Part shown: positions 1 through 7,600 of the stretch, piece after piece | Layout: each line of letters begins with the position of its first letter | How positions within the stretch are numbered: position 1 is the stretch's first letter | Assembly (NCBI GenBank): GCA_903918645.1 | Contig: CAIXFH010000065.1 | Location: 1-40,742, forward strand | DNA: 40,742 nt | Source of the DNA: an uncultured Actinomycetes bacterium | GTDB taxonomy: Bacteria > Actinomycetota > Actinomycetes > S36-B12 > CAIYMF01 | Direction: 5' to 3' | Translations under genes and position numbers: made by a program | Notes under the pieces: generated by a model | Databases searched by the model: none | What the model was told of the DNA's origin: nothing | Seen by the model: only the letters and a program-made list of their open reading frames with translations

Positions 1-39
1 CTTCGCGCGCTCATCCGCTCTCGACGCTTCGTCTCTCGG

Positions 40-522
40 CTAAACGCCGAGCTCCTTGCGCAGCTTCGCGACGTGTCCGGTCGCTTTCACTGCATACATC
101 GCCCTCTCAATCACGGCGTTGCCCTTCTTGTCGACGTCAATCACGAAGGTCGACCGGATCACACCTACCACCGTCTTGCCGTACAACTGCTTCTCGCCGA
201 ACGCAGCGAACGACGTCAACACGGACTTGTCGGGGTCTGATAGCAGCGGAAAGGTTAGGGCGTCGCGATCGCTAAACTTCGCCAACTTTGCGACCGAGTC
301 CGGCGAGATACCCAGCACCGTGACTCCGGCCGCAGCCAAGGAATCGAGGGAATCTCGAAAGTCGCACGCCTGCTTGGTGCAGCCAGGGGTCATCGCAGCC
401 GGATATGCGAACAGAATCACCCGCTCACCTGCGTGGTCGCGCCAGGTGTGCACTCGACCGGTGTCATCAGCAAGTTGAAGTGGCGGGGCGGTCTCTCCTG
501 CCGACAATCGGACGGTTGTCAT
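40..522 (-). CDS. bcp: Thioredoxin-dependent peroxiredoxin, Bcp/PrxQ type
   Basis: Cytoplasmic thiol peroxidase of the AhpC/TSA superfamily that reduces H2O2 and organic hydroperoxides with thioredoxin as electron donor. The 160-residue protein has the family's usual length. The active-site stretch PAAMTPGCTKQACDFRD carries the likely peroxidatic Cys48 (TPGCT) and a resolving Cys53 five residues later, the atypical 2-Cys arrangement of PrxQ. The C-terminal VIRSTFVID strand is also typical. It is transcribed away from the nickel permease gene, with which it shares a 150 bp intergenic region. The TAG stop is inside the window, so the gene is complete. The family assignment is firm; the exact substrate cannot be told from sequence. 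Confidence 0.95.
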   Translation of the reverse strand: MTTVRLSAGETAPPLQLADDTGRVHTWRDHAGERVILFAYPAAMTPGCTKQACDFRDSLDSLAAAGVTVLGISPDSVAKLAKFSDRDALTFPLLSDPDKSVLTSFAAFGEKQLYGKTVVGVIRSTFVIDVDKKGNAVIERAMYAVKATGHVAKLRKELGV

Positions 523-612
523 CGCGCAATCTCCTTGGGTCTGAACGGGCCGATGGTGGTGGTGTCGACCGCGGCGCAGACCTTACCCGGTGTAGATGCG
601 GATCGCGCCTTC

Positions 613-629
613 TTGCAATAGGTTTGCAA
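613..629 (+). promoter_or_regulatory. Nur (nickel-Fur) operator
   Basis: TTGCAA-N5-TTGCAA, with both half-sites perfect and spaced by TAGGT, 44 bp before the start of the nickel permease gene. This matches the consensus described for Streptomyces Nur (tTGCaa-N5-ttGCAA), the Fur-family repressor that uses nickel as co-repressor. It predicts repression of the permease when nickel is plentiful. The divergent peroxiredoxin promoter could be affected too. Confidence 0.75.
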
Positions 630-672
630 TAGTGAGGGGTCGCCCTCAGGTGCAGAGAGCTGGGAGGAAGTC

Positions 673-1881
673 ATGGCGTTCAACCGTGCTGTGTCCTCCA
701 GTGGATCGCGCATCGCGCGGATTCTTGGGTCCTTGAGCCGAACAGAATGGGTGTCGCTGATCGCGATGGCGTTCGTCGTCGTGCTGCTGCATGTGGTCGG
801 CTGGGGGACCATGCTGCTGCTCGTGGTGCCGCACAGCTACCACGTCACCGCCACGCAGGTTTTTGGTGTTGGGCTCGGTGTCACCGCCTACACCTTGGGA
901 ATGCGGCATGCCTTTGATGCCGATCACATCGCGGCTATCGACAACACCACTCGCAAACTCATGGCTGATGGCAAGCGCCCGCTTTCGGTGGGCTTCTGGT
1001 TCTCGCTCGGACACTCGTCGGTCGTGTTCGTACTCTGTGTGGTGCTCTCACTTGGAGTGCGGGCCTTCGCCGGCCAGGTGGCGGATAACTCCTCGACACT
1101 GCATACCGTGACAGGTGTTGTCGGTACTGCAGTTTCGGGCTGCTTCCTGCTGTTGATTGGTCTGATCAACCTCATCGTGCTGCGTCAGATTCTCGGCGTG
1201 TTCCGTGGAATGCGTCGAGGAGAATTCAATGAGGCCGAACTCAACGAACACCTCGCCAACCGTGGCCTCATCAACCGAATCCTCGGCAGGGTCACCAACC
1301 GGCTCAGGTCTCCTTGGCAGATGTATCCGATTGGCCTGCTGTTCGGGCTTGGCTTCGACACCGCAACTGAAGTAGGTCTGCTCGTGCTCGCTGGTGGAGC
1401 GGCCGCGCTTGCCTTGCCGTGGTACGCGATCTTGACCCTTCCGGTGCTGTTCGCTGCCGGGATGAGTCTGCTCGATACGATCGATGGCTGCTTCATGAAT
1501 TTCGCCTACGGTTGGGCATTCGCCAAGCCCGTCCGCAAGGTCTACTACAACATCACGATCACGGCACTGAGCGTGCTTGTCGCTCTCGGGATCGGCGGGA
1601 TTGAAGTGTTGTCAATCGTCGTCGATCGTTTCGCGATCACCAGCGGTCCGCTAGCTTGGGTCGGCGGGCTTGACCTCAATGCGGTCGGATTTGTGATCGT
1701 GGGCATCTTCATCGCCTCGTGGGCCGTTGCCCTTTTGGTCTGGCGCTTTGCCCATATCGAGGACAAGTGGGAGGCGGGATTGACCGGCATCGATCCCGAG
1801 CTCGAGGCTGAGTTCGAACGCGAAATCAATCTCACCTTGGCCGATGACTTCGGTTTTGAGACCGCCCCAGCCCGAAGGTGA
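673..1881 (+). CDS. NiCoT-family nickel/cobalt permease
   Basis: Secondary transporter for Ni2+ and/or Co2+ in the cytoplasmic membrane (HoxN/NixA/NicT family). The family signature RHAFDADHIAAIDN lies near residue 78, and the second signature LGFDTATEVGLL near residue 225. There are about eight hydrophobic segments and a charged loop between the two halves. The 402-residue length fits the bacterial members. The ATG start at 673 follows a strong ribosome-binding site (GGGAGGAAG, 662-670). A Nur box lies just upstream, which favours nickel as the physiological substrate. No urease, hydrogenase or cobalamin genes are nearby, so the consumer of the metal is unknown; a Ni-superoxide dismutase elsewhere is one possibility. 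Confidence 0.95.
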   Translation: MAFNRAVSSSGSRIARILGSLSRTEWVSLIAMAFVVVLLHVVGWGTMLLLVVPHSYHVTATQVFGVGLGVTAYTLGMRHAFDADHIAAIDNTTRKLMADGKRPLSVGFWFSLGHSSVVFVLCVVLSLGVRAFAGQVADNSSTLHTVTGVVGTAVSGCFLLLIGLINLIVLRQILGVFRGMRRGEFNEAELNEHLANRGLINRILGRVTNRLRSPWQMYPIGLLFGLGFDTATEVGLLVLAGGAAALALPWYAILTLPVLFAAGMSLLDTIDGCFMNFAYGWAFAKPVRKVYYNITITALSVLVALGIGGIEVLSIVVDRFAITSGPLAWVGGLDLNAVGFVIVGIFIASWAVALLVWRFAHIEDKWEAGLTGIDPELEAEFEREINLTLADDFGFETAPARR

Positions 1882-1940
1882 TCTGCTCTCCATCCGGATG
1901 CTCTCCAGACATACACGTCGCTTCGACCGGCTTCGCCGCG

Positions 1941-1954
1941 TAGGCTCACACTCG
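1941..1954 (+). promoter_or_regulatory. Probable leaderless promoter -10 (TAGGCT)
   Basis: TAGGCT at 1941-1946 is followed by seven bases and then the GTG start at 1954, so transcription would begin at or next to the start codon. There is no Shine-Dalgarno sequence. The same arrangement (CGTAGGNTCAC then GTG) recurs before the GroES-like gene at 2987. Confidence 0.5.
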
Positions 1955-2367
1955 TGACTGACATCTCTGCTCGGGCGACCGAGGTCCTGAACTCCTCTGA
2001 CGGTGCCGACTCATACCCGGCGCCGTCCCAGGAGGCTTCGCCGGTTCAGGCCGCGCCGGTTCAGGCCGCGCCGGTTCAGGCCGCGCTATCGTCAACTAGC
2101 ACTCGGGTGGCAGCGGCGGTGCCACGCACCCTCGACGAGATCGAGGCTGACATCGATGCGGCGCGTCAGCGTCTCGCGGGCCGTCTGAACGACCTGCAGG
2201 ATTACGTCTCACCGCGCAATGTCATCGACCGGCAAGTCAGCAAGGCCAAGACCGTCTTTGTCGATGAGTACGGCGGTATCCGGCCCGAGCGCGTGGCAGT
2301 CGCGATCGGTGTGGTTGCGGTGCTCGCAGCGATCAGTTTTGGCCGAGCGCGTCGACGTCGTCGATAA
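1954..2367 (+). CDS. DUF3618 membrane protein
   Basis: Small actinobacterial membrane protein of unknown function, 137 residues. The DUF3618 core spans about residues 58-130: a charged helix beginning RTLDEIEADIDAARQRLAGR, then the DYVSPRN turn typical of the family. One membrane helix follows at about residues 111-127, and the protein ends in an arginine-rich cytoplasmic tail. The N-terminal 55 residues are low complexity and contain three copies of a PVQAA-type pentapeptide. The start is GTG in a leaderless context. In other actinobacteria the family often sits beside phage-shock-like or peroxiredoxin genes, which fits the Bcp gene 1.4 kb upstream. The biochemical role is unknown. Confidence 0.8.
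   Translation: MTDISARATEVLNSSDGADSYPAPSQEASPVQAAPVQAAPVQAALSSTSTRVAAAVPRTLDEIEADIDAARQRLAGRLNDLQDYVSPRNVIDRQVSKAKTVFVDEYGGIRPERVAVAIGVVAVLAAISFGRARRRRR
2040..2084 (+). repeat. 15 bp tandem repeat, three copies
   Basis: Three perfect copies of a 15 bp unit (GCCGGTTCAGGCCGC) inside the DUF3618 gene. They encode the repeated AP-V-Q-A pentapeptides and keep the reading frame. Confidence 0.9.
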
Positions 2368-2405
2368 CTGCAACGTCGATAACTGCAACGTCGATAACTG
2401 CAACG
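2361..2405 (+). repeat. 15 bp tandem repeat, three copies, over a stop codon
   Basis: Three perfect copies of TCGATAACTGCAACG. The first contains the TAA stop of the DUF3618 gene; the rest fill the gap before the DUF427 gene. A fourth degenerate copy may follow. Confidence 0.9.
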
Positions 2406-2420
2406 TCAATCCATGCAACT

Positions 2421-2933
2421 GTGATGTCGAGGCTTCCTCGCGGTGTTGAGCCGCTAACCCCAGGGCCTGGCCAAGAGTCGGTCTGGGATTACCCGCGTCC
2501 ACCGATCGCCCGGAAGATGAACTCGCTCGTCGTGATCGAGTTCGGTGGTGTCGAGGTGGCTCGCACAACAGGCGCGATTCAGGTGCTCGAGACCTCGCAC
2601 CCACCTACCTACTATCTGCCCCACAAGGATTGGGTAGCGGGAGTGCTTCGCCCCGCGACCGGCGAAAGTTGGTGCGAGTGGAAGGGTCGAGCCGAGTACC
2701 TCGACGTCGTAGTGGGTGACACTCGTGCCGACTCTGCAGCGTGGACTTACCTCGAGCCGTTGCCAGCCTTCGCTGACCTTCGTGGCTATGTCAGCGTCTA
2801 TCCCGGCCGAATGGATCGCTGCACTGTCGATGGCGAAGTTGTCCAAGCGCAGGCTGGCGGCTTCTACGGCGGTTGGATCACAGCAGCAGTGGTAGGTCCG
2901 TTCAAGGGGGAGCCTGGCTCGTGGGGCTGGTAG
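2421..2933 (+). CDS. DUF427 domain protein
   Basis: Protein of 170 residues in the DUF427 family (PF04248), a small beta-rich fold of uncertain biochemical function that is common in actinobacteria. Features seen are the leader PGPGQESVWDYPRPP, the core beginning VVIEFGGVEVARTTGAIQVL, the PTYYLPHKDW motif, and a C-terminal GRMDRCTVDGEVV segment followed by GGFYGGWIT. Adjacent GTG (2421) and ATG (2424) codons are both possible starts. There is no clear ribosome-binding site, only the end of the 15 bp repeat array. It is in the same orientation as its neighbours and could be co-transcribed with the DUF3618 gene. Confidence 0.85.
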   Translation: MMSRLPRGVEPLTPGPGQESVWDYPRPPIARKMNSLVVIEFGGVEVARTTGAIQVLETSHPPTYYLPHKDWVAGVLRPATGESWCEWKGRAEYLDVVVGDTRADSAAWTYLEPLPAFADLRGYVSVYPGRMDRCTVDGEVVQAQAGGFYGGWITAAVVGPFKGEPGSWGW

Positions 2934-2974
2934 CCGATGGGCGGGGTCGCGCCTGTGCAGTGTGATCGCGCGCG

Positions 2975-2987
2975 TAGGGTCACCCCG
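2975..2987 (+). promoter_or_regulatory. Probable leaderless promoter -10 (TAGGGT)
   Basis: TAGGGT at 2975-2980 is followed by six bases and the GTG start at 2987. There is no ribosome-binding site. The surrounding sequence resembles that before the GTG at 1954. Confidence 0.45.
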
Positions 2988-3334
2988 TGACAACACCCGA
3001 TACTTCACCGCTGCCTGACGGTTCGGTCCCGATCAAACTGCTACACGATCGGGTCCTGGTGCGAGTGGATTCCAATGCTGGAGATCGACGTTCCACCGGA
3101 GGGATTCTGATCCCAGCTACAGCCCAAGTTGCTCGGCGCTTGTCCTGGGCACGTGTGGTCGCGGTTGGCCCCAATGTGCGCACGGTTGAGATGAACGACC
3201 ACGTGCTCTTCGACCCGGAATCCCAACCAGAGGTTGAACTTCACGGCACTGAGTACGTCTTGATGCGCGAACGCGACGTGCATGCGGTGGCCGCGGAACG
3301 AATCGCTGGCGCGTCAACTGGCCTGTACCTCTAG
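2987..3334 (+). CDS. GroES-like (Cpn10 family) protein, divergent
   Basis: Co-chaperonin-fold protein of 115 residues; ordinary GroES has about 97. The conserved Cpn10 start (KLLHDRVLVRVD) is present, then STGGILIP at the usual mobile-loop and hinge position, the VVAVGP turn, and a D-x-V-LF strand, ending in a Y-VLMRERDV motif that matches the usual C-terminal strand. The roughly 15 residues before the core and the altered loop differ from housekeeping GroES. No groEL follows, so this is probably a second, divergent paralogue rather than the main co-chaperonin. The start is GTG at 2987 in a leaderless context. Interaction with GroEL cannot be judged from sequence. Confidence 0.8.
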   Translation: MTTPDTSPLPDGSVPIKLLHDRVLVRVDSNAGDRRSTGGILIPATAQVARRLSWARVVAVGPNVRTVEMNDHVLFDPESQPEVELHGTEYVLMRERDVHAVAAERIAGASTGLYL

Positions 3335-3380
3335 CAATCCTTACAGCGAGCAGCCCGTACAGCGAGCAATCCGTACAGCG
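3333..3380 (+). repeat. 16 bp tandem repeat, three imperfect copies
   Basis: Units AGCAATCCTTACAGCG, AGCAGCCCGTACAGCG and AGCAATCCGTACAGCG, plus a truncated fourth. The array begins inside the TAG stop of the GroES-like gene and runs up to the terminator hairpin. Confidence 0.85.
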
Positions 3381-3389
3381 AGCAACAGC

Positions 3390-3428
3390 GCGAAGGCTCC
3401 GCACTCACGCGGAGTACGGAGCCTTCGC
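3390..3428. terminator. Bidirectional terminator hairpin
   Basis: Perfect 12 bp stem GCGAAGGCTCCG (3390-3401) and CGGAGCCTTCGC (3417-3428) with a 15 nt loop. It lies between convergent genes ending at 3334 and 3434, so it can serve both. Confidence 0.8.
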
Positions 3429-3433
3429 TTAAC

Positions 3434-4180
3434 TCAGGCGCTGCTGGAAGGCGCAGCCGTCCCAGCGCCATCAGGGTTGGTTTCAGCTGGAGGCTGGAGT
3501 GGAGCCTTGCTGTTCCCCAGTTGGGTGCGATCCATGATCTGAACCGCGTTTACGTCGCTGCCGCTCTCGATACCGACTACCACTACGTCGTCGGTTGTCT
3601 TGACCGAGGCGATGCCATCGCGTTGTGCGTTGACGTTGGTGTCGGTCGAAACTATGTAGGTCGCGGTGAAGCCGTCTTCGCTCTTAACGCTGATCGAGGT
3701 CGCAGATATAGCAGTTACGGTGCCGCGCTGAGTGTCGATGGTTTGGTATCCGCCACCGTTCTTCGCGGTCACGGTTGAACTGTGGATGCCACCACCGAAG
3801 CCCATGCCACCACCGAAGCCCTTGCCGCCGCCGAAGCCCATGCCACTGCGGTGATGGCCACCGTCGTTATCTCCATCGGGTCCATGCCCAGGGCCCTGAC
3901 CCGGCATCTGGTTGGGGCCGGGTGCGCCGCCGCCTGGCTGGCCATCCATGTGCATTCCTGAGTCGGGGCCGCTTGGGCTGGGGCTCGGGGACGACGATGC
4001 CGCGTAGGCGGTGCCGGCAACTCCGAGCGCTGCCACGCCCAGTGCGGCAGCGATGCCGACTCCGACGCGGTTGCGTCGTGAGCGGTTCGAAGTGGCCTGG
4101 TGAGTTCCACTGGCCAGATCGGCGACTGGGCTTGACTCGGTTGCTGGGGGAGTCCAGCCGGGGCGATCTTGATCGGTCAT
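3434..4180 (-). CDS. Exported glycine-rich protein with DUF5666-like domain
   Basis: Protein of 248 residues. A cytoplasmic N-terminus of about 37 residues ends in basic RSRRNR, followed by one hydrophobic helix (about 41-60) with a possible signal-peptidase site at TAYA-A. Next come a Ser/Pro and Gly/Met/His-rich linker (about 62-112) and repeated GMGFGGG-type motifs (about 113-131). A beta-rich segment (about 145-220, RGTVTAISATSISVKSEDGF) resembles DUF5666-type domains. The tail is Pro/Ser-rich. The ATG at 4180 follows a good ribosome-binding site (GAGAGGACC). His- and Met-rich exported linkers can bind metals, but this is only a suggestion. Function unknown. Confidence 0.7.
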   Translation of the reverse strand: MTDQDRPGWTPPATESSPVADLASGTHQATSNRSRRNRVGVGIAAALGVAALGVAGTAYAASSSPSPSPSGPDSGMHMDGQPGGGAPGPNQMPGQGPGHGPDGDNDGGHHRSGMGFGGGKGFGGGMGFGGGIHSSTVTAKNGGGYQTIDTQRGTVTAISATSISVKSEDGFTATYIVSTDTNVNAQRDGIASVKTTDDVVVVGIESGSDVNAVQIMDRTQLGNSKAPLQPPAETNPDGAGTAAPSSSA

Positions 4181-4659
4181 GGTTAGGTCCTCTCGTGCGC
4201 TGGTTCAGTATCGGGGTATCCGAAATTTCTATCTCCAAGAATGCTGACTCAATGTGTGACGAACATGTGAGCCTGGCTCCACGCTACTGAGTGTTTGGCG
4301 CGGGATCTGTTAGCGACGAGTGATGAAATGGATTGCATTGCATTTGTTGGGATGTCTGCACCCAGTTAGATGCCTGCACCCAGTTGAGGGCGCAGGCTCC
4401 GCTGGGGTAGCGGCCTCAGCGCCGCGATTCGATGTGCGAGTTCAGGTTTGGAATGAGGGGCACATCGAATGGCCTAACGGCTGTGACCATTGTCGCGAAG
4501 AGTGCAGTTGAGTTACGGTCAGTGACAATCTTGAGTGTCGAAACTCAAGAGTTGGGAAATTCACCTCATTAATTGCCGTGAAATTTCGCTCAGCGCCGCT
4601 ATGTCACTAACGTGTTGATATCCGTGTTCATGTTCATGTCCAGCCGGCAGGAGCAATTC
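4181..4659. other. Intergenic region with two small repeats
   Basis: No convincing gene. It separates two divergently read genes and must hold both promoters. Seen here are an 18 bp tandem repeat in two near-identical copies (4353-4370 and 4371-4388, core CTGCACCCAGTT), and a perfect 8 bp inverted repeat TCTTGAGT/ACTCAAGA (4529-4536 and 4543-4550, 6 nt loop). The inverted repeat could be an operator for the secreted-protein gene. A 63-codon open frame at 4320-4511 has no supporting signals. Confidence 0.5.
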
Positions 4660-7600
4660 GTGAAGAGGCAGTTCCTTCCTCGCTTGCGTGATTACCGCGT
4701 AGGCGCCCTGTTGGCTGCCGCAGTAGTTGTCTCATCGTTGGCTGCGATCACCCCATCGAGCGCGGCGGTCAAGCAGCCGGTCACCGTGGTCACGAGTGTC
4801 AATGGTGTGGTCGGCGCTTCCGCTGCCCCCGGCGCTACCACCACCGTAAGTTTCGCGGTCACCAACCGGGCCACCAACGGCTTGGCCCTTACTTCGTTCT
4901 CGATCGTGGTACCGCCTGGCCTGGGGAAGATTTCGTCGTCAGGCACGGTTGGCCTGTCTGGCGTATTTGCCACCGGCAAGTGGAGTGAGTCGATCCTTTC
5001 CTGCGGCATAGTGAAGTCTTGCTCGGCGATCGTGTCGGTTAACGCATCGTCGCCGACCAGCAAGTCACAAGTGGCTCCCGGTGGCACAGTCACTGCGTCC
5101 ATCTCGTTCAAGGCGCCCACCGCGGCCGGTGCCATCAATTTCTCGTTCCTCAGCATTGGCAACGGTGCTTTCGCGCTCTCAGGCCCTAACCCGAGCATCA
5201 CGGTTGGTACCACCGTCTCCTACGTCTTTGACGTCACCGCGCCCAGCGCGTTCGTAGCCGGTACGGCCCAGAACGTCACGGTCCATAACGCTGGATTCAC
5301 TGGCGGCTCGGTCAGCTTCACTGTCACTGGCGACGACTCACGCGCCACGGTCGCTGGCACTGCCTTCGGCACGACCGGGTCGGTTGCAAATAAGTCGGTA
5401 ACCGTTTCGATCGCATCGGGCTCGGTGACTAGTGGCTCGTTCACTGTGCCGGTCATGTTCACCGCCGCGCAGCAGCAGAACCTCACCGTCAAGTCGGGCA
5501 GTGGTGCGACGATGCTCAGCGGATCCGCGGCTCCGTTCGTGGTCAGCCACGGTGCGGCGATCGTCACAGTCGCCGCCCCAGTCGACACCTCGTTAAGCCC
5601 GCCGTTGCAGACCCCGCTGGCCAACGCACTCTTCTCGGTCGGCTTCTCGGTCGCTGACACCTACGGCAACGTCGTAGCTAGTGTGCCCGCCACGTTGTCG
5701 GCGATAAACGCCTCGCCTGGCACACTCACCATCACCTCGACGAACCCGGTCACGACCAACTCGCTGGGCGCGGGAAGCTTCACTGCCAAGTACTCGGCTG
5801 GTAAGACGGGTCTGCAACTTCAGGTTGCCGCATCGGGCGCCACTGGTTCGACCAGCACCGACATCACCCCGACCGTTTTCGACCTCACTGTGCCCGTGCC
5901 CGGTTCCTTTGATGCCGGCGTGGCGCAGAACGTCACGGTGCACAACGCGTCATTCCGTGGCGGTTCGGTCACCTTCACCGACACCAGTAATGATGCGATT
6001 GCCACGGTCGCTGGCGCTGCTTTCGGCATGACTGGTTCTGCGGCCAACAAATCAGTCACCGTCGTTATCTCGTCGGGTTCGGTGACTAACGGATCGTTCA
6101 CTGTGCCGGTCATCTTCACGCACGTGGTGGCGCAGCAGAACCTAGCGGTCACATACGGCAGCGGTCCCACGATGCTCAGCGGCTCGGTAGCACCGTTTGT
6201 CGTCAATCCTGGCGTGCCGATCGTCACGGTCTTGGCCCCAGTCGATATCTCGTCGAATCCGCCGTTGCAGACCCCGGCGGCCAACGATGCGTTCACCATC
6301 GCGTTCTCGGTAGCTGACGGTTTCGGCAACGTCTTCGCCAATTACCCCGCGACGTTGTCGGCCCCCAATGCAGCTGGTGGGATTCTGACTGTCTCCTCGG
6401 CGAACCCGGTTACCACCGATTCCACGGGCGCTGGCTCCTTCACTGCCACGTACTCGATTGGTCAGGCGCCACTGCAACTGACGGTGGATGTCGCAGGTGC
6501 TAGCGGGTCTTACGCAGCCAACATCGCTCTTGCCGCAGCCCCGGTCGTGCAGGCTCTACCCGACGTACCTGTGGTGCTTCCGCCGTTTGAGATCCCCGGT
6601 GGTATTACTGCAAACGTCAACTTGCCTGGTGGCGCATACGGCCCGGTTTATCTCTATGCCGCGCAGCAGATATGCGACCCGAACGTTACAGCCGCATCAT
6701 CGGGTTACGTCTGCAATACCGACGCCACGGTCACCACCTTGGACTTCATCTCCACGCTTGGTAACACCCACCTTTACAACGATCTCAAGCCAGCGAGCCT
6801 GTCGTTGACCTGTCTTGACGCCGACTGTCCGGTGGTTGGCCCATCGTCGTCGATGGTCGCGGCTGGCAAGGCTCACTCGTGTGTGGTTCAGACCGACGCC
6901 ACGGTGGCGTGCTGGGGCTTGGACAATGCGTCGCAGTTGGGCGACTGGCCCTCTACTACCTCGACATCAGCACCGCAGACTGTGCCCGGGCTCTCCGGAA
7001 TCGTCGCCGTAACTTCTGGCCGATCGGTTGCCGCAGCGTATGGCCTTGCCCCAGGCGTTTCGCTACCTGAGAGCACTCGGTTCTACGAGGGCAGCGAAGG
7101 CATTCACACGTGCGCCCTGCGCAACACTGGCACTGTGTCGTGCTGGGGTGATGGCCGGCTCTTCCAGCAAGGCATGACCTACGCCGGAACCCCGGAAGAT
7201 GTCATCAGTGCCGACACGGTGAGTCCGCTAGCTACGGTCACGGCGATCGCTGCGGGCGCGAGCCACACCTGTGCTCTCAAGTCCGATACCACCGTGTGGT
7301 GCTGGGGTTGGAACACCAGTCAGCAGACCGGCGGCCCGCAGGCAGATTCCTCTGAGCAGTATCCGGTGCAGGTGATGCGAGATGCCACGACCGCCCTCAC
7401 CGGAGTCAGAGCAATCGTCGCCGGTGGAGATCACAGTTGCGCGCTACTCACTGATGGCACCGCCGGCTGCTGGGGCGACAACTCGTTCGGTCAGCTTGGG
7501 CAAGGCTCGGCTGGTGCGTCGTCGCGGTTCTTCCTCCCGGTGTCGTCGATCACCGGGATCACGGCGATATCGGCGGGCGCCAACCACACGTGCGCGGCTA

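Noticed and set aside
523-672. Cobalamin riboswitch before the metal permease
   Set aside because: The gap is only 150 bp and lacks a B12-box-like structure; the Nur box explains the regulation better.
3333-3380. Short regular repeats that could suggest a CRISPR array
   Set aside because: Units are 16 bp, directly adjacent without spacers, and run into a terminator; no cas genes.
4320-4511. 63-codon open frame
   Set aside because: No ribosome-binding site; part of the frame is made of an 18 bp tandem repeat, and composition looks non-coding.
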